Assembly (NCBI GenBank): GCA_024698965.1
Contig: JAILQM010000032.1
Coordinates: forward strand, 1 to 35,924
Length of the DNA: 35,924 bases
Direction of reading: 5' to 3'
From: Eubacterium sp.
GTDB taxonomy: Bacteria > Bacillota > Clostridia > Lachnospirales > Lachnospiraceae
Position 1 is the stretch's first letter; every line of letters starts with the position of its first letter. The notes under the pieces were generated by a model. It searched no databases, was not told where the DNA came from, and saw only the letters and a program-made list of their open reading frames with translations. Positions 1-7,092 of the stretch are shown here, one piece after another. A program made the translations under genes and the position numbers.

Positions 1-105
1 GCTGAGTACCTTGAGACAGGTTCTACAACATATTATCAGAGAACACCTCTTACATATGTAACACCTGATAACGTAGATGATTACATCGGACAGGGTGAAT
101 TCTAA
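1..105 (+). CDS. C-terminal end of a probable sugar ABC transporter substrate-binding protein (partial)
   Basis: The first 102 bases are open in frame 1 and stop at TAA (103-105), giving 34 residues that end in VTPDNVDDYIGQGEF. The pattern 'TPDNVDDYI' near the end resembles the tail of periplasmic binding proteins of the type 1 sugar-binding fold (ribose/galactose binder group), where a similar '(V/I)TP(D/E)NVD' motif closes the domain. Codon use is rich in ACA and GTA, as in the other highly expressed binding protein at 5970. The gene starts outside the window and is followed by a good terminator, so it ends its operon. The substrate cannot be told from this fragment and the family call is tentative. 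Confidence 0.5.
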   Translation, partial: AEYLETGSTTYYQRTPLTYVTPDNVDDYIGQGEF

Positions 106-135
106 TAATAACTTCATATAATTAATTATGATATT

Positions 136-171
136 AAAAGCGGTGGCAGAAAAATCTGTCACCGCTTTTTA
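136..171 (+). terminator. Intrinsic terminator after the binding-protein gene
   Basis: A stem of AAAAGCGGTG-CAGA pairs with TCTG-CACCGCTTTT around an AAAA loop, with one internal mismatch pair (G/T), and is followed by a T run. It lies 31 bases after the stop codon. Because the stem starts with A residues and ends with T residues it could work on both strands. Confidence 0.85.
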
Positions 172-174
172 ATT

Positions 175-208
175 TGTGAACTTAAAAAACAAAATGTGAA
201 CTTAAAAA
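175..208. repeat. Two direct copies of TGTGAACTTAAAAA, 20-base period
   Basis: TGTGAACTTAAAAA occurs at 175-188 and again at 195-208. The shorter TGTGAAC core appears a third time at 357-363. The two full copies lie between the upstream terminator and the minus-strand terminator. Their role is unknown; they could be a regulator-binding site or slippage remnants. Confidence 0.6.
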
Positions 209-210
209 GG

Positions 211-240
211 AAAAACAAAAAACCCGGTCAAAAGACCGGG
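211..240 (-). terminator. Minus-strand intrinsic terminator
   Basis: On the minus strand CCCGGTC-TTTT-GACCGGG is followed by TTTTTTG and TTTTT. On the + strand the same stem is preceded by A residues and followed by CATTAAATTC, so it would not terminate + strand transcription. This implies a transcript running right to left into this gap. Confidence 0.75.
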
Positions 241-257
241 CATTAAATTCGGGGAGT

Positions 258-284
258 GCCACTAAAGTCTGGGACTTTAGTGGC
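258..284. repeat. Perfect 12-bp inverted repeat (hairpin)
   Basis: GCCACTAAAGTC (258-269) and GACTTTAGTGGC (273-284) are exact reverse complements with a 3-base loop. With no T run after it on either strand it is not a terminator; it most likely is the 5' structural hairpin of the minus-strand RNA. Confidence 0.75.
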
Positions 285-332
285 TTGAGTTATGAAAAAT
301 TATATTAGCCATTCGACTAGTACAAGAAACAC

Positions 333-362
333 TATATATGTTAAATGTGATTAAAATGTGAA
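333..362 (-). promoter_or_regulatory. Candidate minus-strand sigma-A promoter for the small RNA
   Basis: On the minus strand TTCACA (362-357) is separated by 18 bases from TATATA (338-333). Each box matches the consensus at four or more positions. In so AT-rich a stretch the match could be by chance; support comes mainly from the terminator further along the same strand. Confidence 0.35.
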
Positions 363-418
363 CATATTGTGAAAAATTTTTTAACAATCATAATATTTGA
401 GCAGATATAAAAAAAGAC

Positions 419-447
419 TTTAAAAATTGTAGTATTGTGATTATAAT
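419..447 (+). promoter_or_regulatory. Candidate sigma-A promoter for the mbl-like gene
   Basis: TTTAAA (419-424), 17-base spacer, TATAAT (442-447). The -10 is perfect and the -35 matches four of six. The leader to the ATG at 526 would be about 70 nt. Confidence 0.45.
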
Positions 448-525
448 ATATATGTATTTTTGTGCAATTTTGTTCCGTTCTTATCGGGACTTGCTATATA
501 TATTGTCATTTGAAAGGAGAAAATA

Positions 526-1536
526 ATGAACGCAACAGATATAGGAATCGACCTTGGTACAGCAAGTATACTTGTATATATAAAAGGAAAGGGAGTAGTC
601 TTAAAAGAGCCTTCTGTAGTGGCTTTTGACAGAGACACCAGCAAGATTAAGGCAATAGGCGAGGAAGCCCGTCTCATGCTCGGACGTACTCCGGGAAATA
701 TAGTAGCGGTTCGCCCACTCAGACAAGGTGTTATTTCTGATTATACAGTTACAGAGAAAATGATGAAGTATTTCATCCAAAAAGCAATCGGCAAAAAGAC
801 TTTCCGTAAGCCGAGAATCAGCGTATGCGTTCCTTCGGGAGCAACAGAAGTTGAGAAGAAAGCCGTTGAAGATGCAACATATCAGTCAGGTGCGCGTCAG
901 GTTTCTATTATAGAAGAGCCTATCGCAGCAGCTATCGGTGCAGGCATTGATATTTCAAAGCCGTGCGGAAATATGATCGTTGATATAGGCGGTGGTACTG
1001 CAGATATTGCTGTTATTTCACTTGGAGGCGCTGTAGTAAGCACTTCAATTAAAATTGCAGGTGATGACTTTGATGAAGCTATCGTGCGTTATATGAGAAA
1101 GAAACATAATCTTCTCATCGGTGAAAGAACAGCCGAAGATATTAAGATAAAAATCGGAACATGTTATAACGGATCGCCTGACGAAACTCTTGATGTCAGA
1201 GGACGAAACCTTGTAACGGGACTTCCGAAGACAGTAACAGTTACATCCGAAGAGACAGAAGAAGCTCTTCGCGAGACAACATATCAGATTGTTGAAGCTG
1301 TACACAGTGTACTTGAGAAGACTCCACCTGAACTTGCGGCAGATGTGGCTGACAGAGGTATAGTTCTTACCGGAGGCGGTGCTCTTTTAAGAGGACTTGA
1401 GCCGCTTCTTGAGTCAAAAACGGGAATCACTACAATGACAGCCGAAGATCCTATGACATGCGTTGCCGTAGGAACAGGTAAATATGTTGAATTTATTGCT
1501 GCGGGAAGCAATGCTGCGGCACTTTTGGAAAAATAG
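526..1536 (+). CDS. mbl: MreB/Mbl-family actin-like cell-shape protein
   Basis: This 336-residue protein is a bacterial actin that forms membrane-associated filaments guiding side-wall synthesis. The actin-fold nucleotide motifs are all visible: phosphate-1 DLGTA near residue 9, phosphate-2 DIGGGTADIAVI near residue 150, and the adenosine motif GIVLTGGGALLRGL near 280. Length is normal for the family. The start is fixed by AAAGGAG seven bases upstream of the ATG. It is followed by two FlgG-type genes, the same order as mbl-flhO-flhP in Bacillus subtilis, which is why I prefer Mbl over MreB; the sequence alone does not separate the paralogues. A 100-base gap with a sigma-D-like promoter separates it from the flagellar genes. 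Confidence 0.9.
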   Translation: MNATDIGIDLGTASILVYIKGKGVVLKEPSVVAFDRDTSKIKAIGEEARLMLGRTPGNIVAVRPLRQGVISDYTVTEKMMKYFIQKAIGKKTFRKPRISVCVPSGATEVEKKAVEDATYQSGARQVSIIEEPIAAAIGAGIDISKPCGNMIVDIGGGTADIAVISLGGAVVSTSIKIAGDDFDEAIVRYMRKKHNLLIGERTAEDIKIKIGTCYNGSPDETLDVRGRNLVTGLPKTVTVTSEETEEALRETTYQIVEAVHSVLEKTPPELAADVADRGIVLTGGGALLRGLEPLLESKTGITTMTAEDPMTCVAVGTGKYVEFIAAGSNAAALLEK

Positions 1537-1548
1537 AATAAAAAGGGT

Positions 1549-1575
1549 TAAGTATATCATTATCACAGCCGATAT
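1549..1575 (+). promoter_or_regulatory. Sigma-D (sigma-28) type flagellar promoter upstream of flhO
   Basis: TAAG (1549-1552), 15-base spacer, GCCGATAT (1568-1575). The flagellar sigma factor of Gram-positive bacteria recognises TAAA-N15-GCCGATAT, so the -10 element is perfect and the -35 core differs at one base. It sits 62 bases before the GTG start of the first flagellar gene, exactly where a switch from housekeeping to motility control is expected. Confidence 0.7.
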
Positions 1576-1636
1576 AAATATATAATAACGGATTATAAAT
1601 TTTGGTGCAGGAAGCGTCGGAAAGAGGTATTATTTA

Positions 1637-2443
1637 GTGATTAAAGGTCTTTATACAGCATACACGGGCATGATTAATCAGATGAATCGTATGGATGTCC
1701 TTACGAACAACCTTGCTAATGCAGATACGAACGGTTATAAAAAGGAGGGTGCAACCACCCAGTCTTTTGACGACGTTTATGCATACAAAATTAAAGATAC
1801 ATCCGAGAGCAGTACTTATTATCAGGACAACCTCGGAAGTATTACTTTGGGTGTAAAAGTAGGAGAAACATATACTGACTATTCACAGGGCTCTCTAGTG
1901 GAAACAGGCAACACTTATGATGTTGCCATTACCGGTGAGGGCTTTTTTGCGATTTCATATTCGGATGATGACGGAAATACATACTTTAAGCTCACAAGAG
2001 ACGGAGCTTTCAGCGTTGATCAGGACGGATATCTTCGCACAAAAGACGGTGATTATGTATTAAATCAGGATGCGGCTCTTGACGGAGATGCATCGTCGGA
2101 CGGATACATCCTGATTGATCCGAACCAGGAAACAACAATTGATAATGCCGGAAATATTTATCAGAACGGTGAGCTTGTTGCAACGATAGGAGTTGTGGAT
2201 ATAGAAGACTATGATTATATCGAAAAGTTCGGCGAGAATATGTATCAGCTCGTAGACGGAGCAGAGATTACAGACTCTGATGCCGGAGTGGAGCAGGGAT
2301 ATATTGAGACCTCCAATGTTCAGGTTGTCTCGGAAATGGTCGATATGATTACTGTAGCAAGAGCTTATGAATCAAATCAAAAGCTTATACAGACAATTGA
2401 TTCAATGATAGGAACAACGGTAACTCAGGTCGGAAGACTCTAA
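1637..2443 (+). CDS. flhO: Flagellar hook-basal body protein, FlhO/FlgF-FlgG family
   Basis: A 268-residue flagellar rod protein exported through the flagellar type III system. The N-terminus (IKGLYTAYTGMINQMNRMDVLTNNLANADTNGYKKE) carries the Flg_bb_rod signature NNLAN.dTnGYK, and the C-terminus carries the matching amphipathic 'SNVQVVSEMVDMITVARAYESNQK' element typical of rod and hook proteins; the two ends fold together as a coiled coil. The GTG start is supported by AAAGAGG eight bases upstream and by the conserved beginning of the family. It pairs with the next gene as flhO/flhP do in Bacillus. Probably sigma-D controlled. Confidence 0.88.
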   Translation: MIKGLYTAYTGMINQMNRMDVLTNNLANADTNGYKKEGATTQSFDDVYAYKIKDTSESSTYYQDNLGSITLGVKVGETYTDYSQGSLVETGNTYDVAITGEGFFAISYSDDDGNTYFKLTRDGAFSVDQDGYLRTKDGDYVLNQDAALDGDASSDGYILIDPNQETTIDNAGNIYQNGELVATIGVVDIEDYDYIEKFGENMYQLVDGAEITDSDAGVEQGYIETSNVQVVSEMVDMITVARAYESNQKLIQTIDSMIGTTVTQVGRL

Positions 2444-2469
2444 GAGTTTTTTAACAGGAGGATAATGAT

Positions 2470-3285
2470 ATGATGAGATCACTTTGGTCTGCGGCATCGG
2501 GAATGATTGCTCAGCAGACAAACGTAGATACAATTTCAAACAATATAGCAAACGTAAATACAACGGGTTATAAGGCAGAGAAGGCAGAGTTTAAATCGCT
2601 TCTTTATCAAACCCTTCAGAGCACATCAACTTCTGCAAACGGAGATACAAAACCGATACCTGCTCAGGTAGGTCTCGGTACAAGAACCGCGTCGATAACT
2701 TCTGAGTTTACTCAGGGCGCGCTTACAGATACCGGAAGCGATACGGATTTTGCGATTGACGGCCTTGGATTTTTTAAGGTTGCCAATGCAAACGGAGATG
2801 AGTATTACACAAGAGACGGATCGTTTACACTTGTTGAGGGAGCTGACGGACTTTCGCTTTGTACATCGGACGGACTGTATGTACTTGATACGGAAGATAA
2901 TCCTATAGTATTTCCTGAGGGAGTAAGCTCGAGCCAGGTTTATGTTTCTTCGGCCGGAAGCTTTGCATATTATGATTCCGACGGAGAAATCATCGATCTT
3001 GATATGAGCATCGGACTTTACCAGTTTAATAATCCGTCTGGCCTTGATAAACTCGGAGATAACCTCTATCAGCCGACAGACGCATCGGGAGATCCTCTCA
3101 GCGAATCTGAGAATGACAATCTCGTTAAGTCATCTTTAAAGCAGGGATATCTTGAGGCTTCAAATGTTTCGGTTGCCGATGAAATGGTTAATCTGATTGT
3201 TGCACAGCGTGCATATGAGCTTAACTCAAAGGCTATTACAACTTCCGATGAAATGCTTCAGCAGGCAAATCAGCTTAAGAGTTAA
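2470..3285 (+). CDS. flhP: Flagellar basal-body rod protein FlgG/FlhP
   Basis: A 271-residue distal-rod type protein. It opens with MMRSLWSAASGMIAQQ and NNIANVNTTGYKAEK, the classic FlgG start, and closes with the conserved EASNVSVADEMVNLIVAQRAYELNSK segment followed by the final helix. ACAGGAGGATAA precedes the start; either of two consecutive ATG codons (2470, 2473) could be used. It lies 26 bases after the flhO-like gene, so co-transcribed. FlgG and FlhP cannot be separated without the rest of the flagellar gene set; genome position after an mbl-like gene favours FlhP. Confidence 0.88.
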   Translation: MMRSLWSAASGMIAQQTNVDTISNNIANVNTTGYKAEKAEFKSLLYQTLQSTSTSANGDTKPIPAQVGLGTRTASITSEFTQGALTDTGSDTDFAIDGLGFFKVANANGDEYYTRDGSFTLVEGADGLSLCTSDGLYVLDTEDNPIVFPEGVSSSQVYVSSAGSFAYYDSDGEIIDLDMSIGLYQFNNPSGLDKLGDNLYQPTDASGDPLSESENDNLVKSSLKQGYLEASNVSVADEMVNLIVAQRAYELNSKAITTSDEMLQQANQLKS

Positions 3286-3302
3286 GATGTGAGGTATAGA
3301 AT

Positions 3303-3659
3303 ATGAGTGATATTTCATTAACTGATTACAGTTCATTATATACAAGTGCAGATTATTCGCAGGCAAAGAGCAGTATGCTTTCGGATAAGGTGTCAAATAC
3401 AGACTATTCACAGGCTTCCGACGAAGAACTCATGGATGCATGCAAAGCTTTTGAAGCGTATTTTGTAGAGCAGATAATGAAAGAAGCCGAAGAAATGGTG
3501 CATATAAGCGATGATGACGGAGATGCTTATTCTTCATCGGTTATGGATTATGCAATGGACGGACTCATGGAAGAGTATTCTCAGATGGTCTCAGACCAGG
3601 GCTCGCTCGGACTTGCCGAAAAGCTCTATGAGCAGATGAAAAGGAATTATAACGTTTAA
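3303..3659 (+). CDS. Flagellar rod-binding protein (FlgJ N-terminal domain type)
   Basis: This 118-residue protein matches the rod-binding domain (N-terminal part of FlgJ), which caps the growing rod. The recognisable core is DEELMDACKAFEAYFVEQIMKEAEE followed by YAMDGLMEEYSQMVSDQGSLGLAEKLYEQM, corresponding to the family pattern 'ACkeFEayFv..mlk.m ... eml...la..ia..gGlGiad.l'. There is no muramidase domain, as is usual for Gram-positive stand-alone versions. It starts 17 bases after flhP and ends two bases before recD2. Confidence 0.8.
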   Translation: MSDISLTDYSSLYTSADYSQAKSSMLSDKVSNTDYSQASDEELMDACKAFEAYFVEQIMKEAEEMVHISDDDGDAYSSSVMDYAMDGLMEEYSQMVSDQGSLGLAEKLYEQMKRNYNV

Positions 3660-3661
3660 AT

Positions 3662-5863
3662 ATGGAAACAATTAAAGGATTTGTTGAAAATATTATATAT
3701 CGTAACAACGATAACGGATATACCGTTTTTGAGATTGAATTGGAAGAAGAAGACCTGACTTGCGTCGGGTCTTTTCCTGATATATCGGTTGGTGAGCATA
3801 TAGAGCTTACCGGTGAGTTTGTGGAACACAGGGTATACGGCAGACAGTTTTCGGCCAAGAGCTATAAAATCACCCAACCCGAAGATGCGGCACAGATAGA
3901 AAAATACTTGGGATCGGGAGCTATAAAAGGAATCGGCCCGGCTCTTGCCGCGAGAATAGTTAAAAAGTTTGAAGACGATACAATAAGAATTATAGAAGAA
4001 GAGCCCGAAAGACTTGCTGAGATTAAAGGCATAAGCGTAAGGCTTGCTTCTAAAATAGCTGAGCAGGTAATGGCGTTAAGGCAGCAGAGAAATGCAATGA
4101 TGTATCTGCAGCAGTATAATATAACGACAAACCTTGCGGTCAGGCTTTACGGTGAATACGGCGAAAAGATTTATGAGATTCTGAGCACAAACCCGTATAA
4201 ACTTTCCGAGGATTTAAACGGAATCGGCTTTAAGACGGCGGATGAAATAGCTCAAAAGGTAGGAATAGAAAGAGATTCGAGATTCAGAATTCAGAGCGGA
4301 ATTCTTTATGCGCTTTTGGATGCATCTTCGGACGGGCATACATTTTTGCCGGAAGAGGAGCTTACAAACAGAGCCGGAGAACTTCTCGGTGTAAGTAAGC
4401 AGGCCGTCGAAGATGAATATATGGATCTTATAGTTGAACATAAGCTTGTCAGAAAACAGGACGAAACCGGAGATAAGATGTATTCGACTGTTTTTTATGC
4501 TATGGAACACAACGTTGCGGTTATGCTTAAGAGCCTTTGCTATGATTGCGACGAAGAAGATGATGAAATAGAAAAAAGCCTTGAAAAAATTCAAAAAAAT
4601 CTTGGAATAGAGCTTGACGAGATGCAGGTAAAGGCTGTAAAAAACGCAGTCGGAAACGGAGTTTTTATACTTACCGGAGGCCCGGGTACCGGAAAGACCA
4701 CGACTATAAATACTATGATTAAGTATTTCAGTGAAAAGGGGCTTGATATCAGGCTTGCGGCGCCTACGGGAAGAGCGGCAAAGAGAATGAGCGAAATGAC
4801 CGGGCGCGAGGCGAAGACGATTCATCGTTTGCTTGAGCTTAACGGAGATGCGGAGGGCGCGGGAGGATTCGGCAGAGATGAGGATAATCCGCTGGAGACT
4901 GACGTTATTATTATAGACGAGATGTCCATGGTGGATATTGCTCTTATGAACTCTCTTCTTAAGGCTATAGTGCCGGGTACGAGGCTTATTCTTGTCGGAG
5001 ATACTAACCAGCTGCCGAGCGTAGGCCCGGGTAGTGTGCTTAAGGATATTATAGCTTCGGGAATCTTTTCAACGGTTACATTAAACAAGATTTTCCGACA
5101 GGCAAAAGAAAGCGATATTATAGTAAACGCTCATAGAATTAATAACGGCGAGCCTGTTGAACTCGGTAAAAAGAGTATGGACTTTTTCTTTCTGAAAGAG
5201 GGAAATGTTCAAAGAACGATAGAAGATACAATTAAGCTCGTGCGCGATAATATGCCTAAATATGTAAACGCGTCGTCTTTTGACGTGCAGGTGCTTACTC
5301 CGACAAAAAAAGGAGAACTCGGCATAGAAAACCTCAATAAAAAACTGCAGAAGGCTTTAAATCCTCCTTCAAAAGACAAGAGGGAAAAAGAACACGGAGA
5401 TAAAATCTTTCGCGAGGGTGATAAGGTGATGCAGACCAAAAACAATTATCAGCTCGAGTGGGAGGTGTGTAACGATTACGGGATTCCGGTCGAAAAAGGA
5501 CTCGGAATATTTAACGGTGATATGGGCATAATCCGCGAGATAAATACATTCTCCGAACAGATGAAAATAGAATTTGACGACGGGCGATTTGTGGACTATG
5601 ATTTTAAGCTTCTTGACGATATAGAGCATGCGTATGCGATAACTGTACATAAATCTCAGGGAAGTGAGTATCCGGCAGTGGTTATTCCGCTTTTTGGCGG
5701 ACCAAGGATGCTGCTTAACAGAAACATTCTTTATACGGCGATTACCAGGGCAAAACAGTGCGTTGTGCTTTTGGGGAATCCGGGTACATTTGTAGATATG
5801 GAAACCAATGTTTCTCAGCAAAAAAGGTATTCCGGACTTGTTGATAGGATTAATGAATTGTAA
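3662..5863 (+). CDS. recD2: RecD2-type ATP-dependent DNA helicase
   Basis: A 733-residue superfamily 1B 5'-3' helicase involved in DNA repair and recombination. The N-terminal OB-like and helix-hairpin-helix part (about 1-200, with GIGPALAARIVKKF near 90) is what separates RecD2 from the RecBCD RecD. Motor motifs follow in order: Walker A GGPGTGKTTT (339-348), Walker B IIIDEMSMVD (near 416), motif III GDTNQLPSVGPG (near 450), the motif V region YAITVHKSQGSE (near 660) and motif VI LYTAITRAKQ (near 695). Length is normal. It starts two bases after the rod-binding gene and has no strong ribosome site of its own, which suggests translational coupling, although its function is unrelated to flagella. 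Confidence 0.93.
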   Translation: METIKGFVENIIYRNNDNGYTVFEIELEEEDLTCVGSFPDISVGEHIELTGEFVEHRVYGRQFSAKSYKITQPEDAAQIEKYLGSGAIKGIGPALAARIVKKFEDDTIRIIEEEPERLAEIKGISVRLASKIAEQVMALRQQRNAMMYLQQYNITTNLAVRLYGEYGEKIYEILSTNPYKLSEDLNGIGFKTADEIAQKVGIERDSRFRIQSGILYALLDASSDGHTFLPEEELTNRAGELLGVSKQAVEDEYMDLIVEHKLVRKQDETGDKMYSTVFYAMEHNVAVMLKSLCYDCDEEDDEIEKSLEKIQKNLGIELDEMQVKAVKNAVGNGVFILTGGPGTGKTTTINTMIKYFSEKGLDIRLAAPTGRAAKRMSEMTGREAKTIHRLLELNGDAEGAGGFGRDEDNPLETDVIIIDEMSMVDIALMNSLLKAIVPGTRLILVGDTNQLPSVGPGSVLKDIIASGIFSTVTLNKIFRQAKESDIIVNAHRINNGEPVELGKKSMDFFFLKEGNVQRTIEDTIKLVRDNMPKYVNASSFDVQVLTPTKKGELGIENLNKKLQKALNPPSKDKREKEHGDKIFREGDKVMQTKNNYQLEWEVCNDYGIPVEKGLGIFNGDMGIIREINTFSEQMKIEFDDGRFVDYDFKLLDDIEHAYAITVHKSQGSEYPAVVIPLFGGPRMLLNRNILYTAITRAKQCVVLLGNPGTFVDMETNVSQQKRYSGLVDRINEL

Positions 5864-5873
5864 TAAGTTACTA

Positions 5874-5902
5874 TTGACAATTGTCCTAAAACATATTATA
5901 AA
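5874..5902 (+). promoter_or_regulatory. Strong sigma-A promoter of the ABC importer operon
   Basis: TTGACA (5874-5879), 17-base spacer, TATAAA (5897-5902). This is the best promoter in the window, fitting the expectation of high expression of the downstream lipoprotein. Confidence 0.85.
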
Positions 5903-5922
5903 AGTATTAGCGCTTTAAAGCG
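5876..5922. promoter_or_regulatory. Two palindromes overlapping the importer promoter
   Basis: GACAATTGTC (5876-5885) is a perfect 10-bp palindrome overlapping the -35 box, and CGCTTTAAAGCG (5911-5922) is a perfect 12-bp palindrome just after the predicted transcription start (about 5909). Both positions are typical of repressor operators. The regulator is not visible in the window. Confidence 0.5.
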
Positions 5923-5969
5923 ATGAAATTAATGCGGATTTTATAATGCGCAACAAGGAGGAAATACTT

Positions 5970-6992
5970 ATGAAAATGAGAAAGATTTTAGCTCTTCTTA
6001 TGGCCTTCGTTCTTGCTATGGGTCTTGCGGCTTGCGGCAGCGAAGCAGAGAGCACAGAAGAAATGGCATCAGCTGATGCAACTGCTGAAGCTGAAACTAC
6101 GGAAGGCGCAGAGACATATACAATCGGTGTGTGCCAGCTCGTTGAACATGTGGCACTTGATGCTGCAACACAGGGATTCCAGGATGCTTTAACAGAGCTT
6201 CTCGGAGACAGCGTTTCATTTGATATTCAGACAGCTCAGGGTGATTCGGCTACATGCTCTACAATCACAAATACATTTGTTGCCAACGGATACGACCTCA
6301 TCCTCGGAAATGCAACACCTGCCCTTCAGGCTGCAATTGCATCAACAGGTGATATTCCGATTCTCGGAACTTCCGTAACAGATTATGCAACAGCTATGGA
6401 CATCGATGATTGGACAGGAGTTACAGGTACAAACGTATCGGGAACATCCGATCTTGCTCCGCTCGATCAGCAGGCAGAATGTATTCAGGAGCTCTTCCCT
6501 GAAGCTAAGACAATCGGTATCTTATATTGCTCTGCTGAGCCTAACAGTAAATATCAGGCTACAGTAATTACAGGATACCTTGAAGAGATGGGATACACAG
6601 TTTCAGAGTACACATTCGCTGACTCAAACGATGTTGCATCTGTAACACAGAGCGCATCTACAGACTGTGATGTAATCTACATTCCTACAGATAACACAGC
6701 AGCTAACTGTACAGAAGCTATTGCAAACGTTGTACTTAATGACGGAACTCCTGTATTTGCCGGTGAGGAAGGAATCTGCAAGGGATGCGGTGTTGCAACA
6801 CTTTCAATTTCTTACTATGACCTTGGATATGCTACAGGACAGATGGCATATGAAATTCTTGTAAACGGTGCCGATCCTGCAACAATGGAAATCCAGTTTG
6901 CACCGAATGTAGTAAAAGAATACAACGCAGCAAATGCTGAGGCGCTCGGAATTACAATTCCTGACGATTACGAAGCTATTGCAGAGGAGTAA
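5970..6992 (+). CDS. Lipoprotein substrate-binding component of a TrpX/CD0873-type ABC importer
   Basis: A 340-residue secreted lipoprotein that should capture a small ligand for the permease and ATPase downstream. The signal peptide (KMRKILALLMAFVLAMGLAAC) ends in lipobox LAAC; a negatively charged linker follows. The mature part from about residue 45 (TIGVCQLVEHVALDAATQGF) fits the ABC substrate-binding family PF04392, whose known members bind tryptophan or tyrosine (TrpX, CD0873). A longer frame opens at 5946, but AAGGAGG at 5955-5961 and the signal peptide fix the start at 5970. Threonine is almost always ACA and alanine mostly GCA/GCT, consistent with high expression. The exact ligand is unknown. 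Confidence 0.85.
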   Translation: MKMRKILALLMAFVLAMGLAACGSEAESTEEMASADATAEAETTEGAETYTIGVCQLVEHVALDAATQGFQDALTELLGDSVSFDIQTAQGDSATCSTITNTFVANGYDLILGNATPALQAAIASTGDIPILGTSVTDYATAMDIDDWTGVTGTNVSGTSDLAPLDQQAECIQELFPEAKTIGILYCSAEPNSKYQATVITGYLEEMGYTVSEYTFADSNDVASVTQSASTDCDVIYIPTDNTAANCTEAIANVVLNDGTPVFAGEEGICKGCGVATLSISYYDLGYATGQMAYEILVNGADPATMEIQFAPNVVKEYNAANAEALGITIPDDYEAIAEE

Positions 6993-7029
6993 TTTTTGTT
7001 GTAAAATACTATATGCATTTTGATTAGTC

Positions 7030-7067
7030 GCCATCGGTGCCAATGATGCACCGGTGGCATTTATTTT
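7030..7067 (+). terminator. Hairpin plus T-rich tail between binding protein and permease (partial terminator)
   Basis: GCCATCGGTGC (7030-7040) pairs with GCACCGGTGGC (7048-7058) with one G-U pair and a 7-base loop, then ATTTATTTT. It lies inside an operon whose products are needed in different amounts, so it most likely trims transcription after the lipoprotein or protects its mRNA 3' end. The T tract is interrupted, so leaky termination is expected. Confidence 0.65.
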
Positions 7068-7092
7068 GTATAAAGTTTGGAGGACAATAAAA

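Larger units (their letters stand above)
211..326 (-). ncRNA. Putative minus-strand small RNA of about 115 nt
   Basis: Read on the minus strand, a possible promoter (362 to 333) leads into about 115 nt with a perfect 12-bp hairpin (plus coordinates 258-284, 3-base loop), an unpaired linker containing ACUCCCCGAAU (plus 247-257), and a perfect 7-bp hairpin with a UUUU loop followed by UUUUUUGUUUUU (240 down to 211). The last element is a textbook intrinsic terminator only in the minus direction. No ORF is present. C-rich UCCC motifs in unpaired parts of small RNAs are known in Gram-positive bacteria (for example the RsaE/RoxS type) to pair with Shine-Dalgarno sequences. The 5' end is inferred from the promoter and is approximate. 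Confidence 0.5.
106..525. other. 420-base intergenic region between the binding protein and the mbl-like gene
   Basis: No protein gene is supported here. It holds the terminator at 136-171, a 14-base direct repeat (175-208), a minus-strand intrinsic terminator (211-240), a perfect 12-bp hairpin (258-284), a possible minus-strand promoter (333-362), a sigma-A-like + strand promoter (419-447) and the ribosome site of the next gene (AAAGGAG, 512-518). The region is very AT-rich outside the hairpins. Confidence 0.7.

Noticed and set aside
223-240. GC hairpin as a + strand terminator
   Set aside because: No T run follows on the + strand; the U tract exists only on the minus strand.
4214-4825. 203-codon minus-strand frame inside recD2
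   Set aside because: It lies within intact helicase sequence, has no family resemblance and no promoter or ribosome site.
5946-5969. Upstream ATG start for the importer lipoprotein
   Set aside because: The AAGGAGG ribosome site lies after this ATG, and the signal peptide starts properly at 5970.
7054-7092. GTG start for the importer permease
   Set aside because: This part is the arm of a hairpin and precedes the GGAGGA site that serves ATG 7093.
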